NCBI GenBank assembly: GCA_017622235.1
Contig: JAGARN010000005.1
Span: 124,001 to 188,000 of the forward strand
From: Spirochaetaceae bacterium
GTDB lineage: Bacteria > Spirochaetota > Spirochaetia > Treponematales > Treponemataceae
Reading direction: 5' to 3'
Length of the DNA stretch: 64,000 bases
The notes under the pieces are model-generated. The model had not been told where the DNA came from. It made no database searches and was given only the letters and a program-made list of their open reading frames with translations. The position numbers and the translations under genes are program-made. Numbering within the stretch: position 1 is the stretch's first letter; each line of letters begins with the position of its first letter. Positions 33,710-42,795 of the stretch are shown here, piece by piece.

Positions 33710-33736
33710 AATAGTGATTATCCCGATTTAAATAAA

Positions 33737-33822
33737 AAACAAAAAGGCTACCTCTAATTTGAAGCACACTTCATAACACTGAACTTACTTGTTCAATTTA
33801 TGAGTGTACTTCAAGGTAGCCT
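33737..33822 (-). terminator. Long-stem intrinsic terminator after ppdK
   Basis: AGGCTACCT (33745-33753) and AGGTAGCCT (33814-33822) form the base of an extended hairpin that continues through TTGAAG/CTTCAA and the CACTTCATAA/TTATGAGTG region; on the minus strand a T-rich run follows. It lies about 23 nt after the ppdK stop codon. Confidence 0.8.
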
Positions 33823-33844
33823 GATTGTTTAATCAAAAGTTAAA

Positions 33845-36505
33845 CTATTTGTTCCTAACAACAGCCTGTGCTGCAGCCAACCTAGCAGCAGGAACCCGAT
33901 AAGGGGAACATGAAACATAATTCAAACCAGCTCTATAGCAGAAATCTATAGTTGCAGGGTCTCCACCGTGTTCGCCACAAATACCCAATTTCAAATCAGG
34001 CTTAACAGCACGAGAACGTTCACGAGCTATATTTACAAGTTCTCCAACACCATCTTCATCTAATGTTTTAAATGGGTCTGTTTCAAACACATCTTGCTCA
34101 AGATATGAAGGTAAGAATTTAACTGCATCATCACGACTAAAAGCAAATGTCATCTGAGTTAAGTCGTTAGTTCCAAAACTAAAGAAATCAGCAAATTTTG
34201 CAAGTTTTCCAGCACGCAATGCAGCTCTTGGAACTTCAATCATAGAACCAATATGAATATTTTCTGCTGCTTTTTTGTAGTTAGCAAAAACACGTTCAAT
34301 AACTTTTTCAGCCCTACCTCTAAGGATTTCAAGCTCCTTTTCATCACATACTATAGGAATCATGATTTCTGGCTTAACATCAATTCCTCGTTTAATGCAA
34401 TCTGCTGCTGCTAAAGCAATAGCTTCAACTTGCATATCATAAATCTCTGGATATGTAATACCAAGACGGCAACCACGATGACCCAACATAGGATTCATTT
34501 CGTGTAAGCGATCTAGCTTTACGGTGAGTTTTTCTGCATCGATTCCCATAAAAGCAGCTAGTTCGTCTTTTTCTGCTCTTGTATGAGGAATAAACTCATG
34601 CAACGGAGGATCAAGCAAGCGAATAGTTACAGGGCGACCATTCATTGCTTCAAGGATACCGGTAAAATCTTTTTGCTGCAATGGTAAAATATTTTGCAAC
34701 GCAGTTTTTCGCTGCTCAGCAGAATCAGAAACAATCATTGCTCTAAAGTGAATTAATTTTTCTCTGTCAAAGAACATATGCTCTGTACGACAGAGTCCAA
34801 TTCCCTTTGCACCAAATTCAAAGGCTTGAACTGCATCAACTGGTTGGTCAGCATTTGCACGAACAGAAAAACCTTTTAGATTTCCACGAACAGAAGCATC
34901 ACAAATCTCATCACACCAACCTAAGAATGTGTTCAAATCGTTAGAAATTTCTGAAGATGTAAGTGGTAATTCCCCAGCGTAAACACATCCAGTAGAACCA
35001 TCGATTGTAATACAATCACCTTCGTTAAATGTTCTATTGCCAATAGTAACTTTTTTTCCGTTTACGTTTACTTCTTGAGCTCCACAAACACAGGGAGTAC
35101 CCATACCACGAGCAACAACAGCAGCATGGCTTGTCATACCACCTGTAGAGGTAAGGATACCTTCAGAAACTGCCATACCTGTAATATCTTCTGGACTAGT
35201 TTCCTTTCGTACAAGAACAACTTTTTTTCCTTCTTTTACCCAACGTTCAGCGTCTTCTGCTGTGTAAACGATTTGACCACAGGCAGCTCCAGGAGAAGCA
35301 TTCAACCCTTTTGTTAAAAGATCTGCCTTTTTTAGTGCTGCAGGTGAAATCATAGGATGAAGCAGTTGATCAATATGAGCCGCTGTAACACGCATTACAG
35401 CTTCTTCTTTTGTGATAAGTTTTTCATTTACCATGTCTACAGCACATTTCACAGCTGCCTGTCCTGTACGCTTTCCACTTCGAGTTTGAAGAATATACAA
35501 TGTACCCTGCTGAACAGTAAATTCCATGTCCTGCATATCTTTGTAGTGATTTTCTAGTCTGTCTCGAATTGCAGTAAGTTGAGAATAAACTTCTTTATTT
35601 TCTGCTTCTAACTTACTAATTTTTTCTGGCGTGCGAATACCGGCAACAACATCCTCACCTTGAGCATTCATCAAATATTCACCGTAGAATTTATTTTCTC
35701 CAGTAGATGGGTCTCGGCTAAAACAAACACCAGTACCAGAGTCCATTCCAAAGTTACCAAATACCATTGACTGAACATTTACAGCTGTACCCGCTAAACC
35801 TTTAATATCGTTCATTGCACGATATTTTATTGCTCGTTCATTCATCCATGAACCAAAGACTGCATCAATAGCTCCCCAAAGTTGTTCAACGGGATCTTGA
35901 GGAAAGTCTTTACCGATTGCTTCTCTGTAAATTTTCTTGTAAACGCTAACTAATTCTTCAAGATCTTCTGCTGTAAGATCCATATCAAGTTTTACACCAC
36001 GCTTAGCCTTAATTTCGCTAATGGCATCTTCAAAACGGTCAGCAGGAACTCCCATAGCAACATCACCAAACATTTGGATAAAACGTCGATATGCATCCCA
36101 TGCAAAACGAGGATTCCCCGTTTTAGCAGCAAGACCAACAGCTGCTTTATCATTCATTCCAAGATTAAGGATAGTATCCATCATTCCTGGCATAGAAATT
36201 GCCGCACCGGAGCGTACAGAAACTAATAATGGGTCATTTGCATCCCCAAGTTTTTTACCCATTAATTTTTCAAGGGCAGCAAGATTAGCCGCAACTTCTT
36301 CTTTTAAGCCTTGAGGATAAGCTTTCCCATTTTCATAAAACAAGCGACAAACTTCTGTCGAAATTGTAAAACCTGGTGGAACAGGAATTCCTAAGTTTGT
36401 CATTTCTGCTAAGTTAGCACCTTTTCCACCTAGCTCATTTTTCATAGCGGCGTTTCCGTCAGCCTTGCCAGAACCGAAAAAATATACCAATTTGTCCTTC
36501 TGCAT
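33845..36505 (-). CDS. ppdK: Pyruvate, phosphate dikinase
   Basis: PPDK interconverts pyruvate + ATP + Pi and phosphoenolpyruvate + AMP + PPi. In anaerobes it often works as a PPi-dependent glycolytic enzyme. The 886-residue length is standard. Domains: N-terminal ATP-grasp region (FGSGKADGNAAMKNELGGKGANLAEMTNLG..., given as GGKGANLAEM), swivelling domain with the phosphohistidine in GGMTSHAAVVARGMGTPCV, and a C-terminal PEP-binding TIM barrel with LCRTEHMFF, ENIHIGSMIEVPRAAL, FSFGTNDLTQM and the catalytic Cys in GICGEHGGD. AGGAG precedes the ATG, and a consensus TTGACA-17-TAAAAT promoter is present, so strong expression is likely. Confidence 0.97.
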   Translation of the reverse strand: MQKDKLVYFFGSGKADGNAAMKNELGGKGANLAEMTNLGIPVPPGFTISTEVCRLFYENGKAYPQGLKEEVAANLAALEKLMGKKLGDANDPLLVSVRSGAAISMPGMMDTILNLGMNDKAAVGLAAKTGNPRFAWDAYRRFIQMFGDVAMGVPADRFEDAISEIKAKRGVKLDMDLTAEDLEELVSVYKKIYREAIGKDFPQDPVEQLWGAIDAVFGSWMNERAIKYRAMNDIKGLAGTAVNVQSMVFGNFGMDSGTGVCFSRDPSTGENKFYGEYLMNAQGEDVVAGIRTPEKISKLEAENKEVYSQLTAIRDRLENHYKDMQDMEFTVQQGTLYILQTRSGKRTGQAAVKCAVDMVNEKLITKEEAVMRVTAAHIDQLLHPMISPAALKKADLLTKGLNASPGAACGQIVYTAEDAERWVKEGKKVVLVRKETSPEDITGMAVSEGILTSTGGMTSHAAVVARGMGTPCVCGAQEVNVNGKKVTIGNRTFNEGDCITIDGSTGCVYAGELPLTSSEISNDLNTFLGWCDEICDASVRGNLKGFSVRANADQPVDAVQAFEFGAKGIGLCRTEHMFFDREKLIHFRAMIVSDSAEQRKTALQNILPLQQKDFTGILEAMNGRPVTIRLLDPPLHEFIPHTRAEKDELAAFMGIDAEKLTVKLDRLHEMNPMLGHRGCRLGITYPEIYDMQVEAIALAAADCIKRGIDVKPEIMIPIVCDEKELEILRGRAEKVIERVFANYKKAAENIHIGSMIEVPRAALRAGKLAKFADFFSFGTNDLTQMTFAFSRDDAVKFLPSYLEQDVFETDPFKTLDEDGVGELVNIARERSRAVKPDLKLGICGEHGGDPATIDFCYRAGLNYVSCSPYRVPAARLAAAQAVVRNK

Positions 36506-36543
36506 TTAAAATAAACTCCTAGTGAATTAATCTATTTCTACAT

Positions 36544-36572
36544 ATTTTACCTTGAAGAATTCTAACTGTCAA
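36544..36572 (-). promoter_or_regulatory. Promoter of ppdK
   Basis: Minus strand TTGACA (36572-36567), 17-nt spacer, TAAAAT (36549-36544). It interlocks with the divergent capA promoter: each has its -35 box in or next to the other's spacer. Confidence 0.75.
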
Positions 36573-36581
36573 TGTTATAAT
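36552..36581 (+). promoter_or_regulatory. Promoter of capA (leaderless arrangement)
   Basis: TTGAAG (36552-36557), 18-nt spacer, perfect TATAAT (36576-36581), then 7 nt to the ATG at 36589; no Shine-Dalgarno. Confidence 0.75.
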
Positions 36582-36588
36582 CAAAAAT

Positions 36589-37977
36589 ATGAAAAGGTTT
36601 TTTGTTAGATACTTCGGTTTATTGCTTTTGTTGCCAGTTTTTTTATTTTCTTGTGCAGGAACTCCAGAGCCTATTCAAGATGACTATTTTTTCCCAGAAG
36701 CAGTTGAACCTGTAGAAGAAGATATTGTCTTGCCAGAAGAGGCTGAACCTGTAGAAGAAGATATTGTCTTGCCAGAAGAAGTTGAACCTAAAGAAGAATT
36801 AATTTCTGAAGTTGAACCCATAAAACCAGAGGAAACAGAAGTAACAGAGATTCCACAGCCAAAACGGCTTGTACTTACTTTTGGTGGAGATATAATGGCA
36901 CATACTCCAAATTTTAGCATAAAAGATTACAGTTTAATTTATAAAGACATCGAAGAAATTTTGCAAAACGATGATTTATCATTTGCAAATTTAGAAACCC
37001 CTGTTCACAGTGGCAGACCTTACGAAAACTACCCTACTTTCAATGTTCAACCTCCTTATGTACAGGCCGCAATAGATGCAGGATTTCAAGTTTTTTCTTT
37101 GGCAAACAACCACACAAACGACCAAGGTCTTGAGGGTATGGAAGAAACCTTAAGCTATTTTCAAAGCAAAGAATCGGAAGGAATATACGCTGCAGGAATA
37201 AAAAAAGCTGGTCAAACTGGAATTACTTGGCAACTTATAGAAAAAGATGGTTGGCGGATTTTATTTGCAGCGATAACCGAAATTTTAAACAGCCACAATA
37301 ATGTAAACCGCATAGACTATATTGCTCCGAACTCAGAACGACGAGAACAATTATGCAAAGAGCTAGAAGAAATACGGCAAGAAAATCCATGTGATTTATT
37401 TGTGCTATCTGTACACACTTGCGAAGATGAATATGTTCACGCTATAACAGATTTACGTCGCAGACTTTATCGAAGTTTTATCAAAAGTGGCGTAGATATT
37501 GTATGGGCAAATCATCCGCACTTAGCAAAAGAATGGGAAATATTCATAGATGATACTGAAAATGTTGAAAATGGCAACATAGAAGCCATAGCAATGTACG
37601 CTCTTGGAAATACAATTTCTGGACAAAGAACAAACCCTCAGTTTAATAAACCAGAAACAAACCGAGATTACACAGGAGATGGATACTTAATTCAAGTAGT
37701 ATTAGAGCGCCTTTTGCCACAAGAAAATGAACTTCATGTTATTGAGGACACAAATCCAATTCCAGAGAAAAATTTTCGCATAGTTAGTGTTTCGCCCTAT
37801 CTTATTACAACCTATATTGATCCACAGGGACAATATATAATAAAACAACTGAATGAAACCTTTATTCAGAGTTTAAAGGATGAAGGAAGAACTACTTGGG
37901 CAAACTATCTTGCAGAACGAAAAAAATTAATGGAAAAAATTAATGCAAAATATGTTCACATTGATTCTTTGAAGTAA
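36589..37977 (+). CDS. CapA-family (PGA_cap) lipoprotein
   Basis: A 462-residue lipoprotein (lipobox LFSC, Cys about residue 22) with an acidic Glu/Pro-rich spacer (about 28-85) that contains two 13-residue repeats, then a CapA/PGA-cap metallophosphatase-like domain. Its signature residues are seen in TFGGDIMAH (about 96), DLSFANLETPV, FSLANNHTNDQG, and VWANHPHLAKEWE. The domain is related to calcineurin-type phosphoesterases and is linked to poly-gamma-glutamate capsule assembly in Bacillus; in spirochaetes the true substrate is unknown. The spacer probably holds the domain away from the membrane. It is transcribed from a leaderless-type promoter. Confidence 0.85.
   Translation: MKRFFVRYFGLLLLLPVFLFSCAGTPEPIQDDYFFPEAVEPVEEDIVLPEEAEPVEEDIVLPEEVEPKEELISEVEPIKPEETEVTEIPQPKRLVLTFGGDIMAHTPNFSIKDYSLIYKDIEEILQNDDLSFANLETPVHSGRPYENYPTFNVQPPYVQAAIDAGFQVFSLANNHTNDQGLEGMEETLSYFQSKESEGIYAAGIKKAGQTGITWQLIEKDGWRILFAAITEILNSHNNVNRIDYIAPNSERREQLCKELEEIRQENPCDLFVLSVHTCEDEYVHAITDLRRRLYRSFIKSGVDIVWANHPHLAKEWEIFIDDTENVENGNIEAIAMYALGNTISGQRTNPQFNKPETNRDYTGDGYLIQVVLERLLPQENELHVIEDTNPIPEKNFRIVSVSPYLITTYIDPQGQYIIKQLNETFIQSLKDEGRTTWANYLAERKKLMEKINAKYVHIDSLK
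36706..36783 (+). repeat. Two 39-bp tandem repeats inside capA
   Basis: Two copies encode EPVEEDIVLPEEA and EPVEEDIVLPEEV; a shortened third (EPKEE) follows. They lie in the acidic stalk and differ by only a few bases, so copy number could vary between strains. Confidence 0.9.
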
Positions 37978-38016
37978 TACCTTTACAAAAAAAATGTTTT
38001 TTTTTGTAAAGGTATT
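37976..38016. repeat. 19-bp perfect inverted repeat between capA and tRNA-Leu
   Basis: AATACCTTTACAAAAAAAA and its complement are separated by 3 nt. It begins at the capA stop codon and could end that transcript; its right arm reaches into the -35 box of the tRNA-Leu promoter. Confidence 0.8.
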
Positions 38017-38043
38017 GACAGTTTTCTGCTCTTATGGTACATT
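38015..38043 (+). promoter_or_regulatory. Promoter of the tRNA-Leu / tRNA-Gly unit
   Basis: TTGACA (38015-38020), 17-nt spacer, TACATT (38038-38043), 39 nt before tRNA-Leu. Confidence 0.75.
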
Positions 38044-38082
38044 ACTCAAAGTCGAGAGGTTAAACACCGATACCCAATTTGG

Positions 38083-38163
38083 GCGAGAGTGGTGAAATTG
38101 GCAGACACGCCAGACTTAGGATCTGGTGCCCTAGGCGTAAGGGTTCAAGTCCCTTCTCTCGCA
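38083..38163 (+). tRNA. tRNA-Leu (anticodon TAG)
   Basis: An 81-nt class II tRNA: acceptor GCGAGAG/CTCTCGC, D-arm GTGAAATTGGCAGAC, anticodon stem CCAGA/TCTGG with loop CTTAGGA, variable arm TGCCCTAGGCG, T-arm AAGGGTTCAAGTCCCTT, discriminator A. CCA is not encoded. Confidence 0.95.
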
Positions 38164-38213
38164 ATTCCTTTGGGAAAGCGAATGGGGATAGTGCTTAACC
38201 GCACAGATGTTTT

Positions 38214-38285
38214 GCGGGAATAGCTCAGTGGTAGAGCGCGACCTTGCCAAGGTCGATGTCGCGGGTCCGACTCCCGTTTCCCGCT
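38214..38285 (+). tRNA. tRNA-Gly (anticodon GCC)
   Basis: A 72-nt cloverleaf: acceptor GCGGGAA/TTCCCGC, D-arm AGCTCAGTGGTAGAGC, anticodon stem CGACC/GGTCG with loop TTGCCAA, T-arm GCGGGTCCGACTCCCGT, discriminator T. It shares the promoter 5' of tRNA-Leu and a terminator after it. Confidence 0.95.
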
Positions 38286-38294
38286 CTAAGCTAA

Positions 38295-38326
38295 GGCGAT
38301 TCGGAGTAATCTGAATCGCCTTTTTT
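38295..38326 (+). terminator. Terminator after tRNA-Gly
   Basis: GGCGATTC pairs with GAATCGCC over a 10-nt loop, followed by six T. Confidence 0.88.
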
Positions 38327-38355
38327 AATTTTATTTCTTAATTAAGGATGCAGAA

Positions 38356-39705
38356 GTGAAGGTTACCAAAGAAATTGCAAAACTTGAAAACTCATCAGTA
38401 AAATTGACAGTTACTGTGGCAAAAAAGGATGTAGAAGCTAGCTACAATGAAACCGTTACAAAATGTGCAAAAAACATACAGTTGCCAGGATTTCGCAAAG
38501 GTCATGTTCCAGTGGCTGTTTTAGAACGAAAATACGGAGAGGCTCTTAAAGCAGATGCAGCAAGTGACATAATCGAAAAATCACTGGGGGAAATCTTTGA
38601 AGAAATACAAGAAAAACCACTCCCCTATGCGCAACCGACAATGGAAGAAGTGCCTGTATTAGACACAACAAAAGATTTAACATTTTCGGTGATATATGAT
38701 GTTTTTCCTGTAGTTAAAGTTGAAAACTTTGATGGGATTACAATAAAAGAACCTGTGGTTTCTATTGGAGAAGCTGAATTAAAAGAAGAATTAGAGCAGA
38801 TTCGTGAACGAAATGCAATGGTTGTGGACAAAAAAGACGATGAAGCTGCTGTAAAAGATGATATAGTAACTATTGATTACTGCGAACTTGATGAATCTGG
38901 CAACATCATAGATGGTTCTAAACGCCAAGATTTTGTATTCACAATCGGTAGCGGTCAGAATCTATTTAAAATTGATGATGATATCATTGGAATGAAAAAA
39001 AATGAAACAAAAGAAATAACAAAAAAGTATAGTGAAGATTTTGAAGATAAAGACTTGGCAGGAAAAACAAAAAAGCTAAGAATTACTGTTAAAGCTCTCA
39101 AAGTTCGAAATCTACCTGACTTGGATGATGAATTAGCTCAAGATGTAAACGAAAAGTATAATACCCTTGCTGATATGAAAGCTGATATTACTAAAAATAT
39201 GGAAGCAGCAAAAGATAAAAAAATTGCAGAATTAAAAGCCAATTCTCTTTTAGAACAACTTGTAGAAAAAAATACTTTTGATTTGCCAAAATCTATGATT
39301 CAAGCAGAACTTGATTCACGTTGGAGAATGATGGCTCAACAGTTCCGAACAACTCCAGAACAACTAGACAAAATGGTTGCGGCATCTGGTCAAACAAAAG
39401 AAACAATGCTTAACGAATGGACTGGAGATGCAGAAAAAATGCTTAAAAGTCGCATTATTGTGGAAGCATTACTAAAAGAAAGAAACATAACTGTAACGCC
39501 AGAAGAAATTGAAGCTGAATATACAAAAATTGCAGAAGGAGCTGGAATTTCAGTAGAAGAAGTGAAAAAACACTATGCTGATCCACGCTCAAAAGAGTAT
39601 CTTATAGATGATGCTAAAGAACAAAAACTTTATAAAGAGCTGTTTTCTCAAGTTAAAGTTGTAAAAGGTGAAAAAATATCTTTTGCAGACTTATTTAAGA
39701 ATTAA
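38356..39705 (+). CDS. tig: Trigger factor
   Basis: Ribosome-bound chaperone and peptidyl-prolyl isomerase for nascent chains. The 449-residue chain starts at GTG (38356), preceded by AAGGATG. An ATG eight nt upstream is out of frame. The ribosome-binding domain has the signature LPGFRKGHVPVAVLERKYG near residue 40; the FKBP-like PPIase domain follows (KDDIVTIDYCELDESGNI...DFVFTIGSGQNLF, about 150-240), then the helical C-terminal chaperone domain. It stands directly before clpP and clpX, the usual tig-clpP-clpX order. It lies 30 nt after the terminator of the tRNA unit; no obvious promoter was seen in that gap, so read-through may supply it. Confidence 0.95.
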   Translation: MKVTKEIAKLENSSVKLTVTVAKKDVEASYNETVTKCAKNIQLPGFRKGHVPVAVLERKYGEALKADAASDIIEKSLGEIFEEIQEKPLPYAQPTMEEVPVLDTTKDLTFSVIYDVFPVVKVENFDGITIKEPVVSIGEAELKEELEQIRERNAMVVDKKDDEAAVKDDIVTIDYCELDESGNIIDGSKRQDFVFTIGSGQNLFKIDDDIIGMKKNETKEITKKYSEDFEDKDLAGKTKKLRITVKALKVRNLPDLDDELAQDVNEKYNTLADMKADITKNMEAAKDKKIAELKANSLLEQLVEKNTFDLPKSMIQAELDSRWRMMAQQFRTTPEQLDKMVAASGQTKETMLNEWTGDAEKMLKSRIIVEALLKERNITVTPEEIEAEYTKIAEGAGISVEEVKKHYADPRSKEYLIDDAKEQKLYKELFSQVKVVKGEKISFADLFKN

Positions 39706-39735
39706 ACAACTCTTTTCTCTTTGTGAGGAAGTTAA

Positions 39736-40353
39736 ATGAATGAACGAATGAATACCCTTGTTCCCTATGTTGTGGAACAAACTAGTGGTGGCGAAAGAAC
39801 TTACGATATTTATTCAAGGCTACTAAAAGACCGTATTATTTTTATAGACGGTGAAATAACAGATATGTCTGCAGATTTGATTGTGGCTCAAATTTTGTTT
39901 TTGGATTCTCAGAGTTCAGACAAGGACATAAGTCTTTACATAAATTCTCCCGGAGGTTCAGTAACGGCTGGCTTGGCTATATACGATACCATTCAATCCA
40001 TAAAATGCGACACTCAGACTATTTGTCTTGGTCAAGCTGCTAGTATGGCTGCAATATTGTTAGCTAGTGGAACATCTGGCAAACGATTTGCACTACCCTC
40101 TTCCAGGGTAATGATTCATCAGCCATGGGGAGGAGCACAAGGACAAGCCTCAGATATTGCAATTCAAGCAAGAGAAATTCTTCGATTAAAAAAATTGACT
40201 ATCGATTATTTTGCTTCTCATACAGGTAAAAACCCAGAAACCGTTGCAACTGATATGGAAAGAGATTTATATATGTCTGCACAAGAGGCTTTAGACTATG
40301 GAATTGTTGACAGAATAATGCCTAGGAGGGAACATGGCCAAGAATCGAAATAG
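39736..40353 (+). CDS. clpP: ATP-dependent Clp protease proteolytic subunit
   Basis: Serine peptidase that forms the double-heptamer proteolytic chamber and works with ClpX. The 205-residue length is typical. The catalytic triad is visible: S103 in [12 protein letters not shown]128 in MIHQPWGG, and the Asp in [18 protein letters not shown] (D177). The conserved [17 protein letters not shown] precedes the serine. The start follows GAGGAAG by a good distance. The gene overlaps clpX by 20 bp. A substantial N-terminal propeptide is not evident. Confidence 0.96.
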   Translation: MNERMNTLVPYVVEQTSGGERTYDIYSRLLKDRIIFIDGEITDMSADLIVAQILFLDSQSSDKDISLYINSPGGSVTAGLAIYDTIQSIKCDTQTICLGQAASMAAILLASGTSGKRFALPSSRVMIHQPWGGAQGQASDIAIQAREILRLKKLTIDYFASHTGKNPETVATDMERDLYMSAQEALDYGIVDRIMPRREHGQESK

Positions 40354-41584
40354 CGGTCAATATTGTTCTTTTTGTGGCAAAAGTGCGGACATGAATCACC
40401 GAATGGTGGCTGGACCCGATGGGATTTTTATATGCAATAAATGTGTTGCAATCTGTCAAAGTATACTTGACGATGAATCTCAGGAATTATTACCCATTGA
40501 GCTTGAATCAGTTCCTACACCCAAGCAATTTAAGGAATATCTTGATCAATATGTTGTTGGTCAAGATTATGCAAAAAAAGCACTTGCCGTAGCAGTTTAT
40601 AATCATTATAAGCGTATGTCCAAAGAAGCAGCCAGTTACGATACAGATGTTCAAGTTGAAAAGTCTAATATTCTGCTTATTGGACCTACTGGGTCAGGGA
40701 AAACCTTACTAGCAAAAACCTTGGCTCAAAAGCTTAATGTTCCATTTGCGATTGCAGATGCAACAACACTTACAGAAGCTGGTTATGTTGGAGAAGATGT
40801 TGAAAATGTTTTGCTTAAACTAATAAATGCTGCTAATGGAAACATAGCAGCTGCAGAACGTGGAATTATTTTTATAGACGAAATTGACAAAATTGCTCGT
40901 AAGTCAGAAAATACTTCCATCACCAGAGATGTTTCTGGCGAAGGTGTTCAACAAGCTTTGCTAAAAATTATAGAAGGCACAAGAGCGAGTGTTCCTCCTC
41001 AAGGTGGGCGAAAACATCCAAACCAAGAGATGATAGAAATTGATACCACAAATATATTGTTTATTTGTGGTGGAGCATTTGTTGGCTTAGACAAAATTAT
41101 AGAATCAAGAGTTGCTGCCCATACTATGGGTTTTAATTCTACACTAAACACATTAAGTGAGGACGACAGAGCCGCTTTGTTAAACAAAGTTATTCCTGAT
41201 GATTTGGTTAAATTTGGTCTTATTCCAGAAATTATTGGACGTATGCCAATTTCTGTTGCTCTAAAAGAATTAACGAAAGATGATTTAAAACGCATTCTTA
41301 CAGAACCTAAAAATGCAATTACAAAACAGTTTCAGTTTTCTTTTGAATTAGATGATGTTCAATTAGAATTTACAGAAGATGCAATAGATGCCATAGCTGA
41401 GACAGCAATAAAGCATAAAACTGGTGCTAGAGGTTTAAGAGCTATTGTTGAAAAAATGCTTATGGATATAATGTTTGAAATTCCCTCTGTTGAAGGCGAA
41501 CGTAAACTCGTTATAACAGCAGATATTGTTAACGGAAAGAATCACACAGATACAGCTATGCTTTTAGAGCAAAAGACTGCGTAA
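40334..41584 (+). CDS. clpX: ATP-dependent Clp protease ATP-binding subunit
   Basis: AAA+ unfoldase that feeds ClpP. The 416 residues have the N-terminal zinc-binding domain (C-x2-C ... C-x2-C in CSFCGKSA and CNKCVAIC), Walker [16 protein letters not shown], Walker B IIFIDEID, ClpP-contact and pore loops (the GYVGEDVE pore-1 region), sensor regions, and the C-terminal small domain with ARGLRAIVE. The start codon has a strong AGGAGGG and lies inside the 3' end of clpP, so the two are coupled. An intrinsic terminator follows. Confidence 0.97.
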   Translation: MAKNRNSGQYCSFCGKSADMNHRMVAGPDGIFICNKCVAICQSILDDESQELLPIELESVPTPKQFKEYLDQYVVGQDYAKKALAVAVYNHYKRMSKEAASYDTDVQVEKSNILLIGPTGSGKTLLAKTLAQKLNVPFAIADATTLTEAGYVGEDVENVLLKLINAANGNIAAAERGIIFIDEIDKIARKSENTSITRDVSGEGVQQALLKIIEGTRASVPPQGGRKHPNQEMIEIDTTNILFICGGAFVGLDKIIESRVAAHTMGFNSTLNTLSEDDRAALLNKVIPDDLVKFGLIPEIIGRMPISVALKELTKDDLKRILTEPKNAITKQFQFSFELDDVQLEFTEDAIDAIAETAIKHKTGARGLRAIVEKMLMDIMFEIPSVEGERKLVITADIVNGKNHTDTAMLLEQKTA

Positions 41585-41590
41585 GATTGA

Positions 41591-41621
41591 AACGCTACCT
41601 AAAAAAACGGGTAGCGTTTTT
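41591..41621 (+). terminator. Terminator after clpX
   Basis: AACGCTACC pairs with GGTAGCGTT around an A-rich loop, followed by eight T. On the other strand the downstream sequence is not T-rich enough to serve the convergent glycosyltransferase gene well. Confidence 0.88.
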
Positions 41622-41622
41622 T

Positions 41623-42750
41623 TTATTTTCTACCTTGAACCGTTTCTTGCAATACTTCCAGTGTCCGCTGAGCAGTTTTTTCCCAAGAAAAACGCTTAGC
41701 CCAAGTAATACCACCTGATATAAGATTACTACGCAAATTTGTATCAGAAACGATAGCTTCTATTGTCTTAGCGGTTTCGTTAATATCATTTGGATTAAAA
41801 AATAAAGCATTGCTACCAGCAATTTCTGGTAACGCACCGGCTTTTGCACAAGCAACAGGGATTTCACAGGCCATTGCTTCTAACACAGGAAGCCCTGCCC
41901 CTTCACTAACAGAAGGTATAATACAAGCATCAGCACAAGAATATAGTTCTGGTAAACTTTCGTGAGGGAAAAAACCTGTTAAAAATATATCCGATGAATA
42001 TTCCGAAGAAGCAGTTTCTTTATGGACAGCCTCTGAATATCCACCAGAACCACCTGCTAAAACAAGCCTATGGGGCAAACCTGTATTTTTTTTAAACAAA
42101 GAAAAAGCTTTAATTAATTCAAGGTGTTTTTTTGATGAGCCTTGTAATTTAGAAGCATAAATTATATATGGTCTTTTTATTGCAAAAGGACTTATATTCA
42201 CAACATCATTATTTAAAACAGTTCTTGGATAAAACAAACTGTGGTTTATACCATTATGAATCACCTCAATATTGGAAGATTCAATAGACATAGAAACCAA
42301 ATCTTTTTTTATAAACTGACTTGCTGTAATAATTTTTTTACAACGACTTAAACGGCTTTTTATTTTATGTCTATAAAAAAAACTAGATTTATAATCTGGC
42401 ATTTCCGAAATAACATCATTTACAGCTGCAACTCCAGGAACAGGGAAAGAAGCCGGTAAAAACCTTCCACCTGCTGCAAAAAAAGCTACATCATAATTTC
42501 GTCTTGTTAAAAAAGAGGAAGCCTTAAAAGTATGCCATAAGGATTCAAAAACAACGCTGTCCGGAACGGAAACACCTGTAAATGAAATTTTTTCTAAGGA
42601 TGAAGTATATGTGTAACGATCTATCTCAGAACCAAATAACTCATACGTCACAGAATCAGACTTAGGTAAGCTTGAAATTAATGACAAAAGATACAATCCC
42701 AATCCTGATCTGCCATGGTCACAACCGAAAGCATCAATTCCAACTAACAT
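41623..42750 (-). CDS. Glycosyltransferase, family 4 (GT-B fold)
   Basis: A 375-residue GT4-type enzyme. It has the N-terminal GIDAFGCDHGRSGLGLYLLSLI (flexible donor-side loop), a Rossmann-like half with CKKIITASQFIKKDL and VIHNGINHSLFYP, and the C-terminal signature PSVSEGAGLPVLEAMACEIPVACAKAGALPEIAG (E-x7-E type; shown as EGAGLPVLEAM). It is predicted to transfer a sugar from a nucleotide donor to a glycan or lipid. The gene is transcribed away from the DEAD-box gene from a back-to-back promoter pair, and TATAAT ends 7 nt before the ATG without a ribosome-binding site. Substrate unknown. Confidence 0.87.
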   Translation of the reverse strand: MLVGIDAFGCDHGRSGLGLYLLSLISSLPKSDSVTYELFGSEIDRYTYTSSLEKISFTGVSVPDSVVFESLWHTFKASSFLTRRNYDVAFFAAGGRFLPASFPVPGVAAVNDVISEMPDYKSSFFYRHKIKSRLSRCKKIITASQFIKKDLVSMSIESSNIEVIHNGINHSLFYPRTVLNNDVVNISPFAIKRPYIIYASKLQGSSKKHLELIKAFSLFKKNTGLPHRLVLAGGSGGYSEAVHKETASSEYSSDIFLTGFFPHESLPELYSCADACIIPSVSEGAGLPVLEAMACEIPVACAKAGALPEIAGSNALFFNPNDINETAKTIEAIVSDTNLRSNLISGGITWAKRFSWEKTAQRTLEVLQETVQGRK

Positions 42751-42757
42751 AAGTAAT

Positions 42758-42790
42758 ATTATAGCATAATTTTTTTTAATATGCTATAGT
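42758..42790. promoter_or_regulatory. Back-to-back divergent promoters (glycosyltransferase / DEAD-box helicase)
   Basis: The core ATAGCAT...ATGCTAT is an inverted repeat. TATAAT on the minus strand (42763-42758) is 7 nt before the glycosyltransferase ATG, and TATAGT on the plus strand (42785-42790) is 5 nt before the helicase ATG; each half shares TAGCAT as a weak -35 for the other. Confidence 0.55.
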
Positions 42791-42795
42791 TACCC

